Assembly (NCBI GenBank): GCA_964623055.1
Contig: CAZURK010000010.1
Location: 49,971-113,970 of the forward strand
Direction of reading: 5' to 3'
DNA length: 64,000 nt
From: JADHUC01 sp964623055
GTDB taxonomy: Bacteria > Planctomycetota > Planctomycetia > Pirellulales > Pirellulaceae
In this document: piece by piece, positions 11,001 through 17,978 of the stretch
How positions within the stretch are numbered: the first letter of the stretch is position 1
Layout: each line of letters begins with the position of its first letter
Notes under the pieces: model-generated
Databases searched by the model: none
The model's input: the letters and a program-made list of their open reading frames with translations, nothing else
What the model was told of the DNA's origin: nothing
Program-made: the position numbers and the translations under genes

Positions 11001-11145
11001 GCATATTGCGCGCGACCGATTGGCCTCGAGCCGCCCCGATGACGTGAAGAGGATTCTCGGACCATCCGTCGAGATTCCTCCCGGCGATACGCCGTTCGCA
11101 ACGCCCACCTATACGGACGCATTCCATTGTTTCGGGGACTACTAA
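8035..11145 (+). CDS. Second TPR-CHAT caspase-fold protease
   Basis: A 1036-residue protein with TPR-like hairpins over about residues 110-520 in two blocks, separated by a low-complexity Ser/Ala-rich linker near 335-365, and a CHAT domain from about 640. Catalytic residues are His852 in FHIAGHAVF and Cys924 in LSACHTG. The usual proline-rich strand before the His is replaced by VPHAELALIPYWDL. The start at ATG 8035 is supported by GGGAGG about 8 bases upstream. It is 130 bases after the first CHAT gene, so it may share its operon or have its own promoter. The pairing of two divergent CHAT proteases suggests a cascade or two separate triggers. Confidence 0.9.
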   Translation: MIPIGCVVDAALRGEWSLAQVESWVRTVRSRFDRPPIEQWREQSGEELDDLINRSSDWQIRMSELSTRLSEISRQSNSLMNTDPERAIFLLRLGHLLITLLADPAAEGDWALRLGRHLIRTERPFDAADVLVEAVEAFQKTGSDNFSEATALFHLTAALRQDKRREEALGRARELEQLAGRLGYGGYLSTALLNQGMLLAEMHRPDEAVNSLRLAVSQREQITAEVAEHQSVAPSEVFLEQLGMAYRRFGRFDDAISIFLELVEVANSREDPEGEARALSEIGYTYGQAGEVPRQAEFLERAAALAEAAGDSISAQRWRMQARLARPDFPQNGVNRRFISGQKDCSCAAASPDVSASPTSNASDQTVAVPQALARDGRTAYGQMALAETYAAKGQYEEAITFARLALDWARFAKDRDLEVSARNTLGCGYTHTDRTAEAVTELQRAIVLADFGGPRANLLPLRNNLALAYLRQGKHQAAFDAFLSGIDLAEELLAANRTTEFRQQVIANSLSLFEGAALLVSQLSSPDAQAQLAVMTERVRARNLLGWIRMSDQLEASDVAPDTRRRAGNLLRRLRTLHVENELRHFTGRVGYGEMSALLANLNRVETDVQRVFAQASLPSVSAENVGEDFAGGDIESILGGSLQPGMAIVSLFSVPEGICPVILFRRKGRIHTEGSFLPWERQQRYDVLAQATGLDSFRSGRGSVVIGSRDVAPLDSGQSPAECLLRPFRENLFNPLISQLEAIRPQTLVIVPHAELALIPYWDLVDRCASVRRMTLVPSLNVFRLCSRRRRAVRGPTVLFGDVTRTLPQADGEIAFVQDVRGDHPVLQQESFAGLYDALSQASLFHIAGHAVFNVENPYHSGVLAVRRDTTEGPFVQYASPSGSSFGLSEHAGSGSIRLLTVAECMAELSLDQCRLAVLSACHTGTSRLHGGGELTGLPAAMLVAGVKSVIASHWKVHDTATALLMRYFYGTWSGGSGTVASPAEALHIARDRLASSRPDDVKRILGPSVEIPPGDTPFATPTYTDAFHCFGDY

Positions 11146-11172
11146 TCCGGAAGAAGCGCGCCGAGTTCCGGG

Positions 11173-12459
11173 TCAGGAATCCGGATCATCGGACTCCAGG
11201 TAATCCCACTCCTCATCGTTACCCGCCTTGACGCGAAACCGTCCCAGGTTGAGTGGCCTTCGGTCCATCAGGTCCAGCATGAATCCCATAGCAGCGGGTT
11301 GGCGTTGCAGTCTATCGATGCCATCGATGCAAACCGGCATGCCATTGACATACGAGTGTATCAGCGCATACACATCCGATAGTGTCAGCCTTCCATCGGG
11401 CATCTCGATTTCCGGCCTCATCTGCTCGATGCAGATGTGTTCCTGTTCAGAATCGTAGACGAAGCGCGTCATCTGGAGTTGCTCGGTCGGAGCGATGCTA
11501 AAGCTCAGCGACCAACCGGCCAACGGCCAAACCTCCTCGTACTCGGTCTGCAGCCGTTCGACGGTTTCCTGCAATCGGTCCGCCGGCGCGTCCTCTAACG
11601 CTTGCGTGACCCGTGAATACAGATCGTGCGCGCGTTCACCAAATCGCGCCCTGTGCGTAATCAATTCGTACACGCAGAAAGAGATACCTTTGGCGCTGAC
11701 TCGCTGGCGACACAGAAGCGATGCAAACTCCGCACGACCGGTTGGCCCAAAGGTCTCGTGCAGCGAGCGAGCCAGGTAGTGGCAAAACATGGTCCGTGCC
11801 CGCTCTGAATCCGAGAAGACGGGAAACCGGAGAGACGACAGATGTTGCCAGCTCTCGGCAGGTTCCGCCGTCGGAGCGTTGGTTTCAGGTCGTGGCATCT
11901 TGTCCCAGCCGTCTTCTTTCCACTGTCGAAAACAGTCCTCACAGAGCAATTCTCCACCGGTGTGGATCTTCTGATCTCCGAGCATGACAATACGTCCCGC
12001 CGTGAGATAACCCTCGCCGCGGCGCAGTCGCTGCATGCACATCGGACCGTCGCAGGCCGCATCCTGCCTGTCGTGGGATTGCCACCACGATTTCGCCGCC
12101 TGGCGTTCCGCCGCCTCGGCCCGCGATTCTTCGAGATCCTTCGCGCGTTCCATTCGGTGGATGTATTCCGTGGCGCCCAATTCCTCCGCACGTTTCATGA
12201 CGAAACGTGGCAGGCGGTCATCAGAAAACTCCGCCTGGTGCGAAACGGCCACGACAAGGGCCGATTGGAGCAAGATGGGTTGGCCGGCCGCTTTCGAGCA
12301 GTATATTTCCACATACTTCTCCGCAACCAGCGGCTGCTCCCGAACAAGCTCTCGGACCAGTTGGGTGTTGATCCCAACGCGACCATCACCGAGCTTGACT
12401 TCGCACTGTTCCATGCCATCCTGGAATGCAAGGAACGCTTCGTTACTGACGTCGCTCAT
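11173..12459 (-). CDS. Unknown protein with central Cys-rich (zinc-binding-like) segment
   Basis: A 428-residue soluble protein that I do not recognise. Its N-terminal third is helical and acidic. Around residues 130-180 it has C-x4-C (CDGPMC) followed about 37 residues later by CEDC, spaced like a treble-clef or ribbon zinc site. The C-terminal 230 residues are mixed alpha/beta with many acidic residues and a very acidic tail. The ATG has a clear GAGGAG site 7-8 bases upstream. It converges with the second CHAT gene across a 27-base gap. It may be a client or regulator of the protease cluster, but that is inferred only from position. Confidence 0.7.
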   Translation of the reverse strand: MSDVSNEAFLAFQDGMEQCEVKLGDGRVGINTQLVRELVREQPLVAEKYVEIYCSKAAGQPILLQSALVVAVSHQAEFSDDRLPRFVMKRAEELGATEYIHRMERAKDLEESRAEAAERQAAKSWWQSHDRQDAACDGPMCMQRLRRGEGYLTAGRIVMLGDQKIHTGGELLCEDCFRQWKEDGWDKMPRPETNAPTAEPAESWQHLSSLRFPVFSDSERARTMFCHYLARSLHETFGPTGRAEFASLLCRQRVSAKGISFCVYELITHRARFGERAHDLYSRVTQALEDAPADRLQETVERLQTEYEEVWPLAGWSLSFSIAPTEQLQMTRFVYDSEQEHICIEQMRPEIEMPDGRLTLSDVYALIHSYVNGMPVCIDGIDRLQRQPAAMGFMLDLMDRRPLNLGRFRVKAGNDEEWDYLESDDPDS

Positions 12460-12738
12460 TGCTCACTCCTCATGGCTCCTTCACTCCATCTGCCCGAGTG
12501 TCTTGCGTCAGTATCTCTTGCAGGGACACCGCTGGCAAGGGATTCGAGTGGCATGAAGGGTCGCCCTCGTTTTCCCGGATTATGACGATAGGCTCTGGTG
12601 GGCGGCGCCCACTCGGTCATAGCTTCCTTGGCCGAGGTGGATGACATGCCGACGTTCACGCTGATGGAAAAAACGTACGCCGCTTTTGTTCGCGATTATT
12701 GCGACGATGTCGGCTCACCCAAGGCCTGGGGGAGCTTC

Positions 12739-12775
12739 GAAACGTTTGGAGCCTAGCGTGTCTCCAAATCGTTTC
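12739..12775 (-). terminator. Hairpin downstream of the TPR operon
   Basis: The arms 12739-12751 (GAAACGTTTGGAG) and 12762-12775 pair over 13 bp with one bulged base around a 10-base loop. The hairpin begins 17 bases after the stop of the - strand TPR gene. No U-tract follows, so it is either a Rho-assisted or RNA-stabilising 3' structure rather than a classic intrinsic terminator. The rest of 12460-12791 contains no credible gene and should hold the promoter of the 428-residue gene. Confidence 0.4.
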
Positions 12776-12791
12776 CTGGGATCCACGACCA

Positions 12792-13571
12792 CTATAGAAG
12801 CTTCTGCCCGGTGTTCTTTTCTGCACGTTCCAGCCACGCGCGGGCATCGGAATCACTTGGATCGAGCTGAAGGAGCGCCTGAAAATGAGGAATCGCTCGA
12901 CTGCCCTGCAAATGTCTGTCGTACCACTGGCCCAGCCGATGATGGGCCTGGATCAGGTTGGGTAGGAAACTCCGATCGCGTTGGACTATCCGTTGACCGA
13001 GTGCAACGCCTCTTTCGGCTTCGGCGAACGCGGCTTCGAGGGCGGGATCGCCCACACTCACCTGGATGAACCCGGGGAATTGTCTTAAGCCAGCCCAACC
13101 GATGGCTCGCATATACAGCAGCAAGGAGAGATTGAAGTACCCATCGGCCCCGTCCATGCCATCGGGGTCGAGACGGATGGCCTCACGGTAGCACCGTTCC
13201 GCTTCTTCCAGTCGGGCGGCATTGTCACAAGCCAATCCCAAATTCAGGAAAGCATCGGCCGCGTGCGACTGGAGTCGAACGGTTTGCTCAAAGGCAGCGA
13301 TCGCCTGTGCAAGTCGTTCCAGGCCCGAGCAGAAGTAAATCGTTCCGCCTGCGCGTTCGTTCTCCTCGCGAGCAAGTCCGTGGTAACAACGGGCCACGCC
13401 GTAATGGGCATCTGCGCAGTTCGGATCGAGCTTGATCGCTTCCTCGTATTCGCGGGCGCCATCACCAAGGTTCCCTGCGCGCTGATACGCTTCGCCTCGA
13501 CGCACGAGTTCGCGAGCACGGAGCGCGGTCTCGTCATCGCGCCGGTCTCTGACCCCGTCAAATAGGCTCAT
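12792..13571 (-). CDS. TPR protein closing the CHAT-PQQ operon
   Basis: A 259-residue protein made largely of canonical TPRs, for example AGNLGDGAREYEEAIKLDP and LEEAERCYREAIRLDP, with two longer helical inserts. No signal peptide or catalytic motif. I chose ATG 13571, which overlaps the upstream stop by 14 bases, because the longer frame only translates the tail of the upstream gene in another frame. It is the last gene of a four-gene overlapping operon and is followed by a hairpin. It is probably a scaffold for the CHAT or PQQ proteins. Confidence 0.85.
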   Translation of the reverse strand: MSLFDGVRDRRDDETALRARELVRRGEAYQRAGNLGDGAREYEEAIKLDPNCADAHYGVARCYHGLAREENERAGGTIYFCSGLERLAQAIAAFEQTVRLQSHAADAFLNLGLACDNAARLEEAERCYREAIRLDPDGMDGADGYFNLSLLLYMRAIGWAGLRQFPGFIQVSVGDPALEAAFAEAERGVALGQRIVQRDRSFLPNLIQAHHRLGQWYDRHLQGSRAIPHFQALLQLDPSDSDARAWLERAEKNTGQKLL

Positions 13572-16500
13572 CACTTGTCTCCTCATCAGAACTCGGAGGC
13601 TGCTCGGATTGGTCTGCCAAGCCGGGCGTCCTGTTGTCCAGGTGTTGAACCTCCTGGACGGCAGCATGAAAACTACGCAGTGCTAATGGCAGCGTCGACA
13701 TGTACCGTTGTGCGCGATCAATCAATCGTCTGAGTCGAGCACGCTGAGCGGAGGCAAAACTCAGATGCCTGGAACAGCAATACTCTTGCGACTGATCATA
13801 GAGGTGAACGGCAAGCTCGTCCACCTGCAAGACCCCTCGAAGCCAGGAGGCGGTCTGCTCTTCCCCAATATCGAGCGGGAGCAGAAGATCATACGTGCGA
13901 AATGGCTGATAGTCGAATTCCATGTAGATGCGGAGAACTGGGTATTGCGAGGACTCGAACAACTGCCACCAGTACCAGGCGGGCGACGTGGCAAGAACGT
14001 TTGCCAGGGCACGATCGACCTGACAGATGAACACCGGCCGACCGGCCAGCTCGACTGCCCTGAGCCCGGGCTCCAGCGCCGTCATTTCATCCAGTCGAGA
14101 TGGCGTCATGATGGGACGCGGCGGGCCATAGATCTGTTCGATGATGTCTGGGTGCGTGCGGAGCAATCGGCCCATGGCCGCAAACGCTTCAAGGTCGCCG
14201 GGATTGAGTTCTAGAATGTGATCGAAAGTGGCCAGCGCTTCGCCAACGAATCCCCGCGACTCGTAGGCCCGCGCCAGATTCTGCAACACGATCTCTTCAT
14301 CCGGGCGGTCACGTTCAAGCTGCCGGAGGATCGCAATGGCTTCGTCGAGCCGGTCGCCCATCAACAAATAGACCGCTTGGTGCATCTCGTTCGTTTCGCT
14401 GACGGAGAGCGAAGACCGCTGGCCGAAGTCGCGAAACTCAACCTTAGCCGTTTCCAGGTTGCCGTCCAACGGCGGCAGCTCTCCACGCCCCGGTGCGTCT
14501 GGCAAAGCCATCTTTCCGCGGCCAGAAGGTGAGCGAAGAGAGGCATCTCCCACGCAGCCGGCCCGACCCCCGCGTGTGGTGTAGTATACAGCTCGTGATG
14601 TAACTGCGAGCGAGCCGACACCACCCTGCCATCGCTCCAGTTCGACGCGCCAAGTCTCCACTCCTCGCAAGGTGTCCAGACAATACAGAACTCCATCATC
14701 AAGCAGAACATACACAAAGGGACCAGCCACGACTGGCGCCGTCGAGCATGCGCAGCGATTGGTCAACCACTCCCGCGGCGTCCAGAGTAACTCGCCGGTG
14801 AGGGCATTCAGGCAGCCAAATCGTCCCGCTGTATCGCCAAAGTAGATCCGCCCCCGTCCGGCTGCCGGCGCCGCGCGCACCCACGCGTCGGTGGCAAATA
14901 TCCAGCACCGCCGCCCCGTCTTCACGTCAAGACTCCACAAGCCGTCCTCAAACGTGCCGACATAGACGCGGCCATGTGCCAAAATCGGCATGGCCTCATC
15001 AAAACGTCCTTCTTGTCGCCACAGCACACGACGCAAGCTCTTGTCCGCACACACAACAGCCCGGTTTGAAACGGCTACAACGCGATCCTCATCGACGGCG
15101 AGCGAGTGTAGCTGCCGCTCACCCGAGGCCAAGGCCCTGACAAGATGCCCGGTCTCTGCGTTCAGGCATCGCAATGTCCCATCTGCAGCAGCGACAAACA
15201 GTTGATTGCCTTTCAAGACGGGTGACCGAAGATGCGTTCCTTTGACTCGCCAGATCGTGCGGTCGCTTTCACCGGCCAGGCAGTACAAACTCTCACGATC
15301 AACGACATACACACGCTGCGCGCCCGCCACCGGCGCTTGCTCCAAAACGCTGCCAGCTTCCCACTTCCACCGTTCTTGACCGTTCAGCATGTCAAGACAG
15401 TACAGATGGTCCCGCGAGGGCAGGTAGATGCAATCGTGTCCAACCACAGGAGAAGCTGTCAGGCCGTTTCCTGCCTCGAATTCCCAAACCGAATGTAATG
15501 GCGGTATTGGGCCACGTACCGTCTGACTGGTTCGCGCTGGGCTACCATATCCGTGTAGCCACGACACGCCGTCGGCACGCTCGCTGCCCGCGTCCCGCGT
15601 GCCTATGGCAGTTTGGACTTCGGCGAGTAGTGTGCGGGCCTCGGAATTGTCCGCGTCCAGTTGCAGGACGGCTTCGAGCAGTGCTTCCGCTTCGTCAAAC
15701 TGCTCGTCGGCTTGGTGTCTGATCACAGATTCAAGCGCCCAGCGGATTTCTCGGCGAGCCAGCGCCGGGAAACCAGCAATTCGATGCTGCTCAACAGACC
15801 GCAGCAGCCTGTCAGCTTCATCCGTGGCACGCGCGTGCTGGAAGTCGAAGTAGACGATCGTGTCGCGCGGCTTGACCCCTAGTTCCCGGACCGTCTGGTG
15901 AGGTTCTCGTTGCCCCATGTCCAACTCGGCGGGCAGGGCGTCGTCGCCAGAGTAAATAAACATGCCCCCTGTGGTGGGCAGCTCGAAGCCCGGCAGAACG
16001 CGGGCGCCAATGTCTCCGAGGGTTTCGTCCGGGCTCACGCGTACCACCGTCTTGCCACCTGGCAACGACATGACGTGAAATATGATCTCGAAGGTCTCGC
16101 GCTCCTGCTGCACCAATTTCAAGTTTCTGTTCGCCTTCTCGTGTCGGGGGTCGATTTCAATCGCCTCGCGAAGTAGTCTTTCCGCCCTGTCCCAGTCTTC
16201 TCGTTCGACCGCCAAAACAGCCAGTTCGTTTCGCGCCTCGGCCGTCACGGGTGATTTGGGGGACGCGTGAATGGCGGCCTCGAAGTGACCCCACGCAGAC
16301 TCTTTCTGCTCGTCCAGTTTCTTGAGCATCCCCAGTTGGAGTTGCGCCCCGGCCAACTGATTCTCCGACAATTCGCCTGACCGCCCGTGTGACGAAACGG
16401 CTCGCTCCAGCATGGGTACGCAAGCCGCAATCACGTCGCCCTGTTTGGCTCCTTCGGCTTCCATCGTGATCATTTGACACCACGCATACCCGAGCCAGGC

Positions 16501-16638
16501 GCCGGCAGATTCGGGCTCCAACTGCACGAGTTGGGCGAATCTGTCTCGAGCGCGACCATACTCATGAGCCTGAAAGAAAGCCCATGCCTGCTCGCTGATT
16601 TGGCGCGCCTGCGTTCGTCTTGAGTCGAACGAGTTCAA
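13558..16638 (-). CDS. TPR / ubiquitin-like / PQQ beta-propeller / TPR fusion protein
   Basis: A 1026-residue multidomain protein. Residues 10-175 form TPR-like hairpins. Residues about 183-268 have the strand-strand-helix-strand pattern of a beta-grasp (ubiquitin/YukD-like) domain, starting FEIIFHVM and ending TVRELGVKPRDTIVYFDF. Residues about 370-720 are PQQ/WD-like propeller blades with YCLD..NGQERWKWEAGS-type motifs. TPRs return at 750-850, and the C-terminal 150 residues are unassigned and carry a CC pair. The start is TTG 16638, which overlaps the previous stop as TTGA and has GAGGTG just upstream. There is no signal peptide, so the propeller is likely cytoplasmic and used for protein binding, not as a quinoprotein enzyme. 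The embedded ubiquitin-like fold links this cluster in theme to the conjugation operon 10 kb away. Confidence 0.85.
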   Translation of the reverse strand: MNSFDSRRTQARQISEQAWAFFQAHEYGRARDRFAQLVQLEPESAGAWLGYAWCQMITMEAEGAKQGDVIAACVPMLERAVSSHGRSGELSENQLAGAQLQLGMLKKLDEQKESAWGHFEAAIHASPKSPVTAEARNELAVLAVEREDWDRAERLLREAIEIDPRHEKANRNLKLVQQERETFEIIFHVMSLPGGKTVVRVSPDETLGDIGARVLPGFELPTTGGMFIYSGDDALPAELDMGQREPHQTVRELGVKPRDTIVYFDFQHARATDEADRLLRSVEQHRIAGFPALARREIRWALESVIRHQADEQFDEAEALLEAVLQLDADNSEARTLLAEVQTAIGTRDAGSERADGVSWLHGYGSPARTSQTVRGPIPPLHSVWEFEAGNGLTASPVVGHDCIYLPSRDHLYCLDMLNGQERWKWEAGSVLEQAPVAGAQRVYVVDRESLYCLAGESDRTIWRVKGTHLRSPVLKGNQLFVAAADGTLRCLNAETGHLVRALASGERQLHSLAVDEDRVVAVSNRAVVCADKSLRRVLWRQEGRFDEAMPILAHGRVYVGTFEDGLWSLDVKTGRRCWIFATDAWVRAAPAAGRGRIYFGDTAGRFGCLNALTGELLWTPREWLTNRCACSTAPVVAGPFVYVLLDDGVLYCLDTLRGVETWRVELERWQGGVGSLAVTSRAVYYTTRGGRAGCVGDASLRSPSGRGKMALPDAPGRGELPPLDGNLETAKVEFRDFGQRSSLSVSETNEMHQAVYLLMGDRLDEAIAILRQLERDRPDEEIVLQNLARAYESRGFVGEALATFDHILELNPGDLEAFAAMGRLLRTHPDIIEQIYGPPRPIMTPSRLDEMTALEPGLRAVELAGRPVFICQVDRALANVLATSPAWYWWQLFESSQYPVLRIYMEFDYQPFRTYDLLLPLDIGEEQTASWLRGVLQVDELAVHLYDQSQEYCCSRHLSFASAQRARLRRLIDRAQRYMSTLPLALRSFHAAVQEVQHLDNRTPGLADQSEQPPSSDEETSDEPI

Positions 16639-17978
16639 CGCGGCACCTCGTCGTTCATCTGCTTTGTAGGTACGTCAAAACAGGAGAGAAAACCCTGCTT
16701 GGTCAGCAAGTACAATCTCCCCTCAGCCACCCAGGCAAGCGGGTCGATGTGGGAAGGCACGGCGGACTCGTCATCGTCCGTTGTCGCTTCCGGCTCGACG
16801 CTCATTTGATTCGATGCCTCGTACGCCTCCCATTCGCGTCGCTCGTCTTCGCTCCAATTCTCGGTGCCCGCCGCGTCTCCTTGAGCCCGCCGCTTCTCTT
16901 GTTCCTCTGTCTCGGCGGCGAGAGCTTCGTCATCCACCACATAGTGTTTCCAGCGCAATGCGCCGCTGCAGGCATCCAAGCCGTACAAGTAACCGTCCCG
17001 CGAGCCAACAAACACCCAATCGCGCAGGACGCAGGCCGGCCCGTCGCCGGCCATAGAAGCCGTTGCCTTGAAGCGCCAGCCCAGTTCCCCCGTTTCCGCA
17101 TCGAGAGCGTAGAGGTATCCATCGTAACAGCCCCAATACACGACGTTCCCGATCACGATACCGGCCTGAGCTAGACCGTCCAATTCGTAGCGCCAATTGC
17201 ATTGTCCCAGCCGCGAACGAGGTGCGGCCGTGAGCGCGTATACACTTCGGCTCTTGCCGGCCGTCTCGCCCGCGTAGACGCCCGCTCCGGACACGGCCGG
17301 CACATACCAGATTTCTCCACGCGTGACATACATCCAGCGGACTTCCCCAGTCGCGGCATCGAGGGCCAGAACATAGCCGTCCGTCTGGAAATCGTATGCC
17401 TGCCCCTCAGACTTGAACCCAGCCTTGCCCGCGCCACCGAGGTAGACAGCGTCATCCATGAACACCAGCGACGAATGGTGATATGTCCGTCGCAGGCGGT
17501 GCGTCCAGACTGGCATGCCGTCTGCCGCCCGCAGTGCATGCACATAGTCATCCGTCGTGCGCGCCCAAACCAGTTCCTCGCAGGCAAGAGGAGCAGTCCA
17601 ATCGAAGCGTGTTGGTCTCGTCCAAAGAACTTCGGCACGAGCCCAGTTGTACGCGCATAGACAGGTGCTGCGTTCACCCCGCTTCCGCGCCGACATGTAG
17701 AGCGTCTCGCCGATTGACCATGGCGTTTGGTGTATGACTTCATCCAGGACGGGCCGCCGGTCCAGCACCGTACCGCTCATGGCATCGAGTACCAGGAGTT
17801 GGTCCTCCCGGTCCCAGGCAAACAGCCGTCCTTGCGCAACGCGTGGACGAGCGCCACCGTAGCTGTCGCCAATTCGCGTCTTCCAAAGAAGTCGAGGTGC
17901 AGCAGCCAAGTGAAAGTCAAACCGAGGAGCGTTTGCTTCCGCAGGCGGCACATCGGCGCTATTCCTCGCCCGATCCAT
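16635..17978 (-). CDS. Cytoplasmic PQQ-repeat beta-propeller protein
   Basis: A 447-residue protein consisting almost wholly of PQQ-like blades (repeated VFVGSRDGYLYGLDACSGALRW-type units), with a Glu-rich linker near residue 345-400. No signal peptide, haem motif or quinoprotein active-site features are visible. ATG 17978 is preceded by GGGGAGA and overlaps the upstream stop by 20 bases; the downstream gene starts four bases before this stop. Propellers of this type in CHAT/TPR clusters probably act as binding platforms that sense proteins. Confidence 0.85.
   Translation of the reverse strand: MDRARNSADVPPAEANAPRFDFHLAAAPRLLWKTRIGDSYGGARPRVAQGRLFAWDREDQLLVLDAMSGTVLDRRPVLDEVIHQTPWSIGETLYMSARKRGERSTCLCAYNWARAEVLWTRPTRFDWTAPLACEELVWARTTDDYVHALRAADGMPVWTHRLRRTYHHSSLVFMDDAVYLGGAGKAGFKSEGQAYDFQTDGYVLALDAATGEVRWMYVTRGEIWYVPAVSGAGVYAGETAGKSRSVYALTAAPRSRLGQCNWRYELDGLAQAGIVIGNVVYWGCYDGYLYALDAETGELGWRFKATASMAGDGPACVLRDWVFVGSRDGYLYGLDACSGALRWKHYVVDDEALAAETEEQEKRRAQGDAAGTENWSEDERREWEAYEASNQMSVEPEATTDDDESAVPSHIDPLAWVAEGRLYLLTKQGFLSCFDVPTKQMNDEVPR

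Noticed and set aside
4674..11145. Type III-E CRISPR (Craspase) effector genes
   Set aside because: The TPR-CHAT layout is similar, but no CRISPR array or gRAMP-like gene is in the window.
11842..12585. 247-codon open frame on the + strand
   Set aside because: Overlaps the whole N-terminal part of the 428-residue gene, which has a good ribosome site; no family match.
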